NCBI GenBank assembly: GCA_021812825.1
Contig: JAKAMO010000056.1
Span: 1-18,397, forward strand
Direction of reading: 5' to 3'
DNA: 18,397 nt
Source of the DNA: a bacterium
Lineage (GTDB): Bacteria > Elusimicrobiota > Elusimicrobia > Elusimicrobiales > UBA9959
The translations under genes were made by a program, and so were the position numbers. This document shows, one piece after another, positions 6,251 through 13,082 of the stretch. The notes beneath the pieces are model-generated. The model was not told the DNA's origin. It was given only the letters and a program-made list of their open reading frames with translations, and did no database searches. Position 1 is the stretch's first letter. The number at the start of each line of letters is the position of its first letter.

Positions 6251-6751
6251 ATGAACTACAAATTACGCCTCAAGCATCCTTCAGGCGCGGAATTCGAGGC
6301 GGAAGGCCCGGCGGAGTTCATCCAGAGCGAGAAAGAAGGCTTTCTTGGCCGGCTAGAGGCGCCCCGCCACACGGCCGGGGCCGAGACGGCCAGGCCGGAG
6401 CCGCAGCAGCCCGGAAAGACCCCGGACTGGAGCGCCCTGACGGCTAGCCACAAAGGACTCACCATATTAAAGGAAAAGCGCCACGGCCTGAAGGCCCAGG
6501 AAGCGGCGCTGCTGCTGCTGGCAGCCGGGGCCAGCCTCCAGGGCGCCAGAGAGCTAAGCGCGATAACCCTGTCCAAAGCGATAAAGGCCTCGGGATACGC
6601 ACCGGAAAGACTGGACAGAACGCTGACAAAGGCGCTCCGGGACAGACTGATAACCGCCTCGGGAAGCAAGCGCAACCGCACCTACAGAATAACCGACCGC
6701 GGCCTGGAAATAGCCTGGCTTGAAGCCAGAAAGCTCATGGAGGGGCGCTAA
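6251..6751 (+). CDS. Small winged-helix DNA-binding protein, function unknown
   Basis: The protein is 166 residues from the ATG at 6251, chosen because AGGAG (6237-6241) is 9 nt upstream; the same frame is open further upstream but runs through the operator array. Residues 1-37 look like a compact beta-rich unit (MNYKLRLKHPSGAEFEAEGP). A Pro/Ala-rich linker follows to about residue 58. From about residue 80 a winged helix-turn-helix fold is suggested: helix EAALLLLAAGAS, helices LSAITLSKAIKASGY and APERLDRTLTKALRDRLI, then the wing TASGSKRNRTYRITDRGLEIAWLEA. I recognise no family. It stands alone between barrel genes and a probable dif site, behind a palindrome array it could bind. Candidates are an autoregulator, a terminus-specific protein or a replication/maintenance protein of a lost element. 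Confidence 0.75.
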   Translation: MNYKLRLKHPSGAEFEAEGPAEFIQSEKEGFLGRLEAPRHTAGAETARPEPQQPGKTPDWSALTASHKGLTILKEKRHGLKAQEAALLLLAAGASLQGARELSAITLSKAIKASGYAPERLDRTLTKALRDRLITASGSKRNRTYRITDRGLEIAWLEARKLMEGR

Positions 6752-6780
6752 CAGCGCATCACCCAAGCCACAGAGAGGAT

Positions 6781-6848
6781 CCAAGCCCGCAAGCCAAAAG
6801 CCACCGCGAAACGCCGCCGAAACCCGCGAACAAGCAGAAAACACGACC
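6781..6848 (+). other. T-free, C-rich tract after the winged-helix gene (possible rut-like site)
   Basis: There is not a single T in 68 nt, with about twice as much C as G and many A. The preceding gene has no stem-plus-T-run terminator. An unstructured C-rich, G-poor transcript is what Rho prefers, so this may serve Rho-dependent termination. The assignment is compositional only. Confidence 0.3.
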
Positions 6849-6880
6849 TGAAAGAGCCACGCCCCCGCCCCCTGGATACA

Positions 6881-6908
6881 ACTCACGATAATATATATTA
6901 TGTTAATA
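6881..6908. other. dif: Candidate dif site (XerC/XerD recombination, chromosome dimer resolution)
   Basis: The layout is an 11-bp left arm ACTCACGATAA, a 6-bp centre TATATA and an 11-bp right arm TTATGTTAATA. The 19-nt core ATAATATATATTATGTTAA matches the classical dif core at 18 positions. The right (XerD-type) arm shares TTATGTTAA with E. coli dif, and the left arm plus centre resemble the Bacillus subtilis site (ACT...AA, TATATA). ATAATATATATTAT (6888-6901) is a perfect palindrome. It lies in an AT-rich pocket of a convergent intergenic region, and every gene to the left is + and every gene to the right is -, as expected at the replication terminus. Confidence 0.75.
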
Positions 6909-7156
6909 ATGCAATCTCCTCCTTTAGCGCGCTCACATCAACAACCACACTAAGTATTTCTTAAAATATCCTTATATTACAATAACTATTTTTCAATATC
7001 CAATATCATTTATAGATTTTCATAACTAGCAGCCAGAATGCCCCCTGGCGGGGCTGCCAACCCCGGCGCCCCGAACCCTGAAATCAATTTTTCTGGCAAA
7101 TTTTTAAAAATGAGTTTTGGAAAAAGAGGCAAATTTTCAGAAAATCGGCCCGCTCT
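6909..7156. other. AT-rich gene-free flank of the dif candidate
   Basis: 6909-7025 is strongly AT-rich against a GC-rich background and carries no gene or clear repeat that I can see. From 7026 a GC-rich patch (CCCCCTGGCGGGGCTGCC) is followed by A/T tracts such as AAATTTTTAAAAA (about 7099). The only open frame (7038-7220) is short, lacks a Shine-Dalgarno and looks fortuitous. Confidence 0.5.
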
Positions 7157-7200
7157 AAAATACCATGAAGAGGCCTCCGTGCCGCGAACCCGGAGCCGCG

Positions 7201-7217
7201 AAAAGTTGGCAACTTTT
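7201..7217. promoter_or_regulatory. Perfect operator-like palindrome
   Basis: AAAAGTTG and CAACTTTT are perfect inverted repeats around a single central G. It lies within the periodic repeat region and just before the weak motif copy at 7219. The GTTG/CAAC half-site core also occurs in the 14-bp palindrome at 6118-6131. Confidence 0.4.
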
Positions 7218-7327
7218 TAAAACCCATTTAGCCGGCCCGGATAGGGGAGGTTGAGCAGGGTTTTCCCAGGCCTGAAATACCCCCTATAGGGCCAAATTCC
7301 TCAAAATACCAGCAAGCCACCCCCCCT

Positions 7328-7355
7328 GAAAACAGGCGAAAATCAGCCTGTTTTT
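7328..7355 (+). terminator. Terminator-like hairpin inside the repeat region
   Basis: AAAACAGGC (7329-7337) pairs with GCCTGTTTT (7346-7354) across an 8-nt loop, followed by a T and then CGGCTTTTTC. It could end + strand transcripts leaving the dif region, but the stem is A/U-rich and no gene on that strand ends nearby. Confidence 0.35.
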
Positions 7356-7509
7356 CGGCTTTTTCAAAACACTATGAAGGCAATGAGGGGCAAAACAGGC
7401 AGAATAAAGGGCGGGAAATAGCCGTTCCGCAAAATACCATGAAGACGGCCAAGACCTCAAAAAGCCCGGGTACGGGGCGATCTAAGGAACTTTGAAAATA
7501 CCACGAGGA

Positions 7510-7756
7510 GGAAAAAACCCGCTGCAATTCGCGGATGTCGGGGAGCCGGCGGCCTCATGGTGGGGAATTATCGGGAGAATAAGGTGACCTCACGGCCCAA
7601 AACGCCCAAAATCCGGAGATTTGCCCGGATCTCAGGGAAAATGAGGGGAAAGCGGCGCCAGTAAATGTCCGAGAAAGTCCGCCAAGACCTTCTTTCCCCC
7701 CTCCGTAAAGGGAAATCCGGCATTTCCGGACAGAATATCCGCCGGGAAGCCGTTAA
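7510..7756. other. Gene-free stretch before the convergent operon end
   Basis: I see no gene. G-rich + strand segments occur (AATGAGGGGAAAGCGG near 7641, resembling AATGAGGGGCAAAACAGG near 7382). A short TCCGG/CCGGA hairpin (7716-7730) would, on the - strand, be followed by TTTCCCTTT and might weakly terminate the long leftward operon. Confidence 0.35.
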
Positions 7757-8029
7757 TTACCGGAAGGTCAGCAGTATTGCCGGGATAATTGCCAGGTAGC
7801 CGGCCAGAATAAGCACCGGGGAGAGCACCGCCCAGATGTTCTGGCCGTACGGATCGACTTTACCAAGGAGGGAATAGCCGCAGACAATAAGTACCGCGGC
7901 CAGCAGCCAAAGCCAGAGGGGTTTCCTCCCCCCCTCCTCTTCCGCCGGAACGACAACCGGCGCCGGAAAAACAGCGCGCGCGGGCTGGTTCGCCTGCGCG
8001 CGCTTTGCTTTCGCCTTGTTCCTTGCCAT
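7757..8029 (-). CDS. Small two-TM membrane protein, DUF3098-like
   Basis: The protein is 90 residues. The N-terminal third is basic and then Pro/Ala/Val-rich (MARNKAKAKRAQANQ, then EEEGGRK). Two hydrophobic segments follow, KPLWLWLLAAVLIVCGYSLLG (about 37-56) and WAVLSPVLILAGYLAIIPAIL (about 66-87), joined by a short loop with DPYGQN. The GYSLL at the end of the first helix and SP.LI..GY in the second recall the small DUF3098 membrane proteins, whose function is unknown; the match is from memory of the pattern. It lies 36 nt downstream of the HEAT-repeat gene on the same strand and is the last gene of the leftward series. No good Shine-Dalgarno precedes the ATG, so translation may be coupled or weak. 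Confidence 0.65.
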   Translation of the reverse strand: MARNKAKAKRAQANQPARAVFPAPVVVPAEEEGGRKPLWLWLLAAVLIVCGYSLLGKVDPYGQNIWAVLSPVLILAGYLAIIPAILLTFR

Positions 8030-8065
8030 CTGCCGGGGTCCGGGGCGCCGGAAGGGGCGCCCGGG

Positions 8066-9208
8066 TTATTTCTGGGACAGCCTGGCCTTGAGCCTCTGGA
8101 CGGTGAAGTCCAGCATGCTCTTGTTGGAGGGGTCCGTCTCGGTGTTGTACAACTCCTGCACGAACTGCAGGCTGCGGGCGTCTCCTACGGCGGCTATTAT
8201 GTTCATCGACTGGCTGCGCATGCTGAGCTCAGGAGACCTGATGAACTCGTAAGCGGTCATCAGACCGTCGGGCATGCCCATCTTGGAGAGCGCGAGGGCT
8301 GCTTCCACCCGGACCGGCGGCTGCTCTGACTTGTCCAGCAGCTTGACGAGCTGCGGCGCGGCCGGCGCATAGCCGATATTGCCAACGGCCTTGATGGCCT
8401 CTATCTTGACGTACTGGTCCGGGTCGCCGAGCTGGGCGGCTATGGGCTCGCCGGCGGATTTGGACTGCATCTGGCCGAGCGAGGCGATGGCCCCCCGTCG
8501 CATGCTCTGGTCCTCGGAGGCGAGCATGCCGATCATATCCTTCTCGGCTGGAGCGTAATGGATCACACCCAGCGTATGCAGGGCCGCGTAGCGCACAGGC
8601 TGAGCGGGGTCCTTGAGGGCCTTTACCAGAGCCGGACCCGTGTTCTGGTCCATAATATAGGAGAGCGATATCGCGGCCTGCTGGCGCACCGCTGGGTCGG
8701 CATCCTTGATAAGGACATCGGCCAGGACGGGAGCGGCTTCACGGCTGGTCATCAGCCCCAGCGAATCGACGGCGGACTGCCTCACCAGCGGCGACTGGTC
8801 GGAAATGGCCTTTATAAGCGCGGGAACGGCCTTCTGGTCGCGCAACTGCCCCAGCTTCTCCGCGGCCTGGCGGCGTTCCGCGGCGTCCTTGGACTTCAGG
8901 CCGGCCATCGCGGAATCAAAAGGGCTCACGGGAGCTTCCTGCTTTGCTTGCGGCGAGACCGGCTTGGTCTGCTCCGCGGCCGGCTTGGTCTGCTCCGCGG
9001 CCGGCTTTGCCTTCTCGGCGGCCGGCTTTGCCTTCTCGGCGGCCGGCTTGGCGGTCTTTTTCTTGGCGGCGGGCGCGGTCTTCTTGACCGCGGGTTTCCC
9101 GGAAGTCTCCTTGGACGGAGCCTGCGCCTGCAGCAGGCCAGGGACAGCGAACAAGAGTATCAGCAAGGACATCTTATTCATGTTCTTCATATCCTTGAAT
9201 TCTAGCAT
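8066..9208 (-). CDS. Secreted HEAT-repeat protein with Lys/Pro/Ala linker
   Basis: The protein is 380 residues. The ATG at 9208 is supported by GGGAGG (9215-9220 on the complement) with good spacing; Met7, Met10 or Met13 could also start the signal peptide, whose core is SLLILLFAVPGLLQAQA (14-30). Residues 31-95 are a low-complexity linker with four heptads of the KPAAEKA/KPAAEQT type. From about 97 to the end there are repeated HEAT/PBS-lyase-type helical pairs, for example RRQAAEKLGQLRDQKAVPAL, VRQSAVDSLGLM, VRQQAAISLSYI, VRYAALHTLGVI and VKIEAIKAVGNI. Such solenoids bind proteins. The cationic linker could span periplasm or touch peptidoglycan. The gene lies 37 nt after the Omp85-fusion gene, hinting at an envelope partnership. 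Confidence 0.88.
   Translation of the reverse strand: MLEFKDMKNMNKMSLLILLFAVPGLLQAQAPSKETSGKPAVKKTAPAAKKKTAKPAAEKAKPAAEKAKPAAEQTKPAAEQTKPVSPQAKQEAPVSPFDSAMAGLKSKDAAERRQAAEKLGQLRDQKAVPALIKAISDQSPLVRQSAVDSLGLMTSREAAPVLADVLIKDADPAVRQQAAISLSYIMDQNTGPALVKALKDPAQPVRYAALHTLGVIHYAPAEKDMIGMLASEDQSMRRGAIASLGQMQSKSAGEPIAAQLGDPDQYVKIEAIKAVGNIGYAPAAPQLVKLLDKSEQPPVRVEAALALSKMGMPDGLMTAYEFIRSPELSMRSQSMNIIAAVGDARSLQFVQELYNTETDPSNKSMLDFTVQRLKARLSQK
8961..9044 (-). repeat. 21-bp tandem repeat (four copies) in the HEAT-protein linker
   Basis: There are two identical copies of one 21-bp unit (8961-8981, 8982-9002) followed by two identical copies of a variant (9003-9023, 9024-9044). They encode the KPAAEQT and KPAAEKA heptads. 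The pairwise identity suggests recent in-frame duplication, so the linker length may vary between strains. Confidence 0.9.
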
Positions 9209-9245
9209 AAAATACCTCCCGAGGACCCCCGCCAGGCACCCGGGC

Positions 9246-12071
9246 TTAGAACAGCGGCCCCAGGTAGAAATAGAATATCCGGCCGCCGTCGGAAGTGCGC
9301 ACCGCGTAGTCGAAGCTGAGCACCATCTGGAAGGCCTGCAGGATGAAGGTGTGCACGTTGACGCCGGCGCCCACCGCGCTCCTCAGGTCCTTCATCCCGA
9401 GGCCGCGCAGCTGGGAGGCTTCGTCCCAGCCGTAGGCCGAGTCCACGAAAATCTTGCCGTAGATCCCCTTGAAGTAAAAATCCGGGAACATGTACCACAT
9501 GTAGTAGTCCATATCCTTGACCAGCGGGAAACGAAACTCCGCGTTGTCTATCATAACGCCGGGCTTCTCGTAAAGGTCGGATGAGCGGGAAAAGCCGCGC
9601 ACGCCGCCGAGGCCGCCGAAATCGAAGACGCGCCGGTCCCGGCCGGTGCTCTGGCCGGCCATCACGCGGTTCACGAAGGCGGACCTCTTGGAGAGCGGGA
9701 AATACTTCAGGTACTGCGCCATGTAGACGTCGTATATCAGGTTGCCGCCGGCGGTCTCCCTGGCCGTCAGCCAGGTGAACTCCGTCCTCGAGCCGCGCAC
9801 TGCCGTCAGGTAGAGCCCGTCTACGGTGTCCCGCACGTAGCCGGTCTGCAGGGCGCGGGTGCGCAGCTTCTCGGTCAGGGAGATGTCCTTGTAGTCGTTG
9901 CGCTCGTCCTTCACGATGGCGAAGGCTTCCACCCGGTTGTACCGGTCGAAGGGCCAGGCCGTGCCGGCGGCGTGGCGGAAATAGCGCTTGTCGTACTCCA
10001 GGCTGTCGGCCGTGGTGAGGCCGTTGTAGGTGAGCACGCTGGTCTGCAGGTACAGCGGCATGCGCCAGCGGTTGTAGGTATAGCTGGCCTGCAGGCTCAG
10101 GAAATCCGCTCCGGAATTGTAGTTGAGGTAAAGCGCCAGGTTGTGGCGCCCGAGCATGTCCGAGGCCTGCCAGTAGTTCATCCAGAAAAGTCCGCCGGGG
10201 GAGGAGAACAGGAACGCCGGGAAGAACAGGTCCGTGGAAGCCTTGAACCTGTAGGGCCCGTATGTCCCCGAAGAAGGCTTTACCGAGAAGTCCTCCGCCG
10301 CGGCCGGGCCCGTCCCCTGGCGCTCGTACAGGAAATCCTCCGGGGCGCCGGAATAGATGTCCACCCCTCCGTTGCGGAAGGACGAGAAGAAGATCTTCCC
10401 GCCGGACACGGCCGGCGTAAAGATGCCGCCGAGGCTGCGCGTCATGCGGAAGACGGCCCCCGTCGCGTCGCGCTTGTAAAGCTCGAAATCGTAACCGGCG
10501 TCCGAGATGAAATAGATGGACCCGTCGTCAGAGAAGACCGGGTCGTATACGCTGCCGCCCTCGAAATGCACGTCTTCCGGCTTGCCTCCCCGGCGCAGCA
10601 GGCAGAGGTCGCGCACCGGGCCGCTGGAGGCGTCGACCTCGCAGGAATAGGCCAATATAGTGCCGTCGGGGGAATAGGCGGGGGAGCTCTCGTCCTGCGG
10701 GCTGTCCGTCAGCCTGGCGGCCTTGTCCAGCGGGATATCCCCCCCGCGGGCCAGAAGGGCGACGGGCAGCTCGTAGAGGTCGTTGAAGCCTCCCTTCATC
10801 CCGACGAACGCCACTTTTTTCCCGTCGGGAGAGAAAGCCGGCTGGCGCAGCTCGTAGAGCCCGTCCACCGTGGAGCGGCGCACCTTCCCGGTGTCCGGCT
10901 CGTAGAGGTACAGGTACTCCCGGTGGTTCTTCTGGCCGCTGAAGGCCAGGTAACGTCCGTCAGACGACCACGCCAGCGAACGCAGGGGCTTCGTGAACCG
11001 GCCGTACGGGATGTTCTCGGCGCCGGCGGAAAGCGCGGTCAGCGCGGCCTCCTTGCCGGAACGCAGGTCCCTGATCCTGACCTCCGGGGGATGTCCGTGC
11101 CTGGTCGAGAGATAGGCTACGCGCTTGCCGTCGGGCGACGGCGCGGGGGTCATGTTGAACTCCGGGATGTTGCCGCTGCCGCGCGTCAGGCGTTCCCCGT
11201 AACGCCACGGCTCCTGCAGTTTCTCGTCGCGCGCCTCCGTGAGGTACTTGAACTCAAGGTACTCCTTGAACTTCTTCTCGAAAGCGTCCAGGTCGCAGCC
11301 TATCAACGGCGTCAGCACCGAGCCGGCCTCGTAACGGCTGCGGAACAGTTCCAGCATCTTGCGCGGCTTGTCCTCTCCGTACTGCTCGGCCAGGAAGCGG
11401 ATGGCCTGGGCGCCGGTCTTGTAGGCGAGCGTGACCTGGTGCGGTTTCAAATGGGAGAACTGGTTGAGCCGGGAAAGGGGGATCAGGCCTCCGCTGAGCA
11501 CCGCGTCCCTGACGTAAAGCTTCTCGACGGCGTAGTCGCTCATGCCGGTCTCGTACTCGGACATGCCCTCCATCATCCAGAGCGGGTAGATGTAGGTCTT
11601 CAGGATGCGGGCGCTTTTCCAGAAGCCGTCTATCAGGACGCTGAACTCCTCTTCGTGGGCGAACTCGTGCTCTATGACGTCCTTCAGCCAGCCCTTGGAA
11701 CCGTCGGACCAGACCATGAAGCGGTCCTTGAAAGGCTCGGTGAGGCCGCCCACGCCGTCCCCCACGTCGGCGATGGTCGACTGCTCCATGTCGTTGATGC
11801 TGCCGTAGAGGAAGAACGGGATGCGCTTGGAAAGGGCGGGGTTCAGGTCGGCGGATTCCCGGCGGTAGGCGGCCTCCAGCACGCCGGAAGCGTACGGGAC
11901 CCACGGCTCGGAGCCGTCGTAGTAGTGGATGTCGAAATGCTCGGTGGAGTAGATCTTCCAGGCGAAGTCGCGGACGATCACCTTGTTCTCTTCGAGGGCG
12001 GAGAGCGGCCTCGCCATCCCCGCCGCGATCAGGAGGGCCGCTGCCGCTTTCAGGAGAATCGGGTTCCTCAT
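9246..12071 (-). CDS. Secreted gluzincin-type protease / TolB-like propeller / Omp85-type barrel fusion
   Basis: The protein is 941 residues. A signal peptide (about 1-25) precedes an N-terminal peptidase-like domain with HEFAH at 135-139 (HExxH zinc motif) and WMMEGMSEY at 165-173. That gives the Glu-containing second motif of gluzincins (peptidase MA/M1-like), so the zinc site looks complete. From about 305 to 580 there are PD40/TolB propeller blades: PSPDGKRVAYLSTR, WSSDGRYLAFSG, FSPDGKKVAFVG, YSPDGTILAYS, FSDDGSIYFISD. From about 600 the protein is beta-rich and ends FYFYLGPLF. GGVRGF at 822-827 is the VRGF/Y loop-6 motif of Omp85 barrels. No POTRA domains are seen; propeller and protease take their place. 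It likely sits in the outer membrane with the rest in the periplasm. The ATG lacks a strong Shine-Dalgarno; it lies 30 nt after a TPR gene. Confidence 0.85.
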   Translation of the reverse strand: MRNPILLKAAAALLIAAGMARPLSALEENKVIVRDFAWKIYSTEHFDIHYYDGSEPWVPYASGVLEAAYRRESADLNPALSKRIPFFLYGSINDMEQSTIADVGDGVGGLTEPFKDRFMVWSDGSKGWLKDVIEHEFAHEEEFSVLIDGFWKSARILKTYIYPLWMMEGMSEYETGMSDYAVEKLYVRDAVLSGGLIPLSRLNQFSHLKPHQVTLAYKTGAQAIRFLAEQYGEDKPRKMLELFRSRYEAGSVLTPLIGCDLDAFEKKFKEYLEFKYLTEARDEKLQEPWRYGERLTRGSGNIPEFNMTPAPSPDGKRVAYLSTRHGHPPEVRIRDLRSGKEAALTALSAGAENIPYGRFTKPLRSLAWSSDGRYLAFSGQKNHREYLYLYEPDTGKVRRSTVDGLYELRQPAFSPDGKKVAFVGMKGGFNDLYELPVALLARGGDIPLDKAARLTDSPQDESSPAYSPDGTILAYSCEVDASSGPVRDLCLLRRGGKPEDVHFEGGSVYDPVFSDDGSIYFISDAGYDFELYKRDATGAVFRMTRSLGGIFTPAVSGGKIFFSSFRNGGVDIYSGAPEDFLYERQGTGPAAAEDFSVKPSSGTYGPYRFKASTDLFFPAFLFSSPGGLFWMNYWQASDMLGRHNLALYLNYNSGADFLSLQASYTYNRWRMPLYLQTSVLTYNGLTTADSLEYDKRYFRHAAGTAWPFDRYNRVEAFAIVKDERNDYKDISLTEKLRTRALQTGYVRDTVDGLYLTAVRGSRTEFTWLTARETAGGNLIYDVYMAQYLKYFPLSKRSAFVNRVMAGQSTGRDRRVFDFGGLGGVRGFSRSSDLYEKPGVMIDNAEFRFPLVKDMDYYMWYMFPDFYFKGIYGKIFVDSAYGWDEASQLRGLGMKDLRSAVGAGVNVHTFILQAFQMVLSFDYAVRTSDGGRIFYFYLGPLF

Positions 12072-12101
12072 CTGTTGACAGGCCGCCGCGCCCCGGCGCG
12101 G

Positions 12102-13082
12102 TCAGCGCTTAACGGAAGCCTTCGCCGCGGCTTTAGCGGCCTTCTCGGCGGCCTTGGCCTCCGCCGCCGCGGCCTTCTCGACCTTGGCCAGCAGCCTCTT
12201 GCCTTCCTCATGCCCCGGGTTCACCTTGAGCAGCTCGCCCAGATAACGGGCGGCCGCGCCCAGGTCCTTCGTCCGGCCGGCGGAGTCGCCGGCCATCCAG
12301 AAAAGCGATTCCCTGTCGGAGAAGGCCCCGAAGGAGGCCTCGGCCGAGGCCGCCTCCTCCAGCAGCGGCAGCGCGCCGGCGTAATCCTTCTGCTCGTAGC
12401 GGACGCGGCCCTCGGCGTAGTCCGCCAGGAAGGCGCCCTGCCCGCCGGAGGCGCGCAGCTCGGCCAGCACCGGGGCGTAATCCCCGCCGCTCTTCCAGAG
12501 CGCCAGGGCCAGGTTCTCGAAGAGCACCGGGTCCCTGGAGCCGTCGCGCTTCATGGCCTCGTACTCCCTGACCGCGCCCGGAAAGTCCCCGGAGGCGAAA
12601 TAGAGCTTTGCCAGCAGCATCCTGACCTCGTTGTCGCCGGGATAATTGTTCAGGAAGCGGCGGTACTCCTGCGCGGAGAACTCGTAGAGGCCGACGGCCT
12701 GGTACATCACGCCCAGGTAATAGAAGGAGCGGGGGTCGGCCAGTCCCAGCGAACGGGCGTTCTCGAGGTCCGAGATCGCGTCCACGTAATGCGCCGGGCC
12801 GAGCCGGAACTTCAGGCGCCCGGCCTCGTCCAGGGCGCGGATATCGTTGGGGTTCTCGTCGAGCCTCTTGCGGAGCTCCTCCAGCCTCAGCTCGGCCTTC
12901 GCCTGGTCCGGAGCCGGCGTTCCCAGTCTCGGGAAGTCGCGCCCGGAGGCGCCGCGGCCCGACACGGAAATGTAAAGCGCCGCCAGCACGATGAACAGCA
13001 GCATGCCCAGCGGCGCCCCGTAGGAATGAAGTATCTTTTTCAGCGCGGCCGCGGTTCTTTCTTGGCTGCGCTCATAGCTCAC
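12102..13082 (-). CDS. Membrane-anchored TPR protein
   Basis: The protein is 326 residues. The start is GTG at 13082, backed by GGAGGA 5 nt upstream inside the end of rpsA; the nearby ATG at 13075 is in another frame. A short basic cytoplasmic part (MSYERSQERTAAALKKIL) leads into one TM helix at about 23-41. TPR units follow, e.g. NPNDIRALDEAGRLKFRLG, DPRSFYYLGVMYQAVGLYE, DNEVRMLLAKLYFASGDFPG and DYAEGRVRYEQKDYAGALPL. The last ~30 residues are an Ala/Lys/Glu helix (KAAEKAAKAAAKASVKR). The gene overlaps rpsA by 11 bp, so translation is probably coupled, and it precedes the protease-Omp85 gene by 30 nt. A scaffold role in the envelope is inferred only from fold and position. Confidence 0.87.
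   Translation of the reverse strand: MSYERSQERTAAALKKILHSYGAPLGMLLFIVLAALYISVSGRGASGRDFPRLGTPAPDQAKAELRLEELRKRLDENPNDIRALDEAGRLKFRLGPAHYVDAISDLENARSLGLADPRSFYYLGVMYQAVGLYEFSAQEYRRFLNNYPGDNEVRMLLAKLYFASGDFPGAVREYEAMKRDGSRDPVLFENLALALWKSGGDYAPVLAELRASGGQGAFLADYAEGRVRYEQKDYAGALPLLEEAASAEASFGAFSDRESLFWMAGDSAGRTKDLGAAARYLGELLKVNPGHEEGKRLLAKVEKAAAAEAKAAEKAAKAAAKASVKR

Larger units (their letters stand above)
7157..7509 (+). repeat. Degenerate 15-bp motif repeated with ~64-bp period
   Basis: Clear copies are AAAATACCATGAAGA (7157), AAAATACCAGCAAG (7303), AAAACACTATGAAGG (7366), AAAATACCATGAAGA again (7431) and AAAATACCACGAGGA (7495). A weak copy, AAAACCCATTTA, is at 7219, and GAAATACCCC is at 7274. 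Successive intervals from 7303 are 63, 65 and 64 bp, and 7157 to 7219 is 62, about six turns of DNA. The ~49-bp segments between copies are unrelated. All clear copies are in the same orientation. The first and fourth are identical over 15 bp although 274 bp apart, which argues for selection on the motif. Confidence 0.6.

Noticed and set aside
6752..6963. Open frame continuing after the winged-helix stop (stop-codon truncation or read-through with a basic tail)
   Set aside because: All stop codons contain T and this stretch is nearly T-free, so an open frame is expected by composition; no other sign of coding.
7038..7220. 60-residue protein
   Set aside because: No Shine-Dalgarno, low-complexity composition, overlaps a repeat copy and a palindrome.
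7371..7496. Tiny ORFs beginning with the ATGAAG of the repeat motif (15-18 codons)
   Set aside because: No ribosome-binding sites, and some copies lack the ATG; the motif is more likely a DNA site.
7157..7509. CRISPR array
   Set aside because: The repeat is only ~15 bp and degenerate, the spacers are ~49 bp, and no cas gene is in the window; this is outside normal CRISPR geometry.
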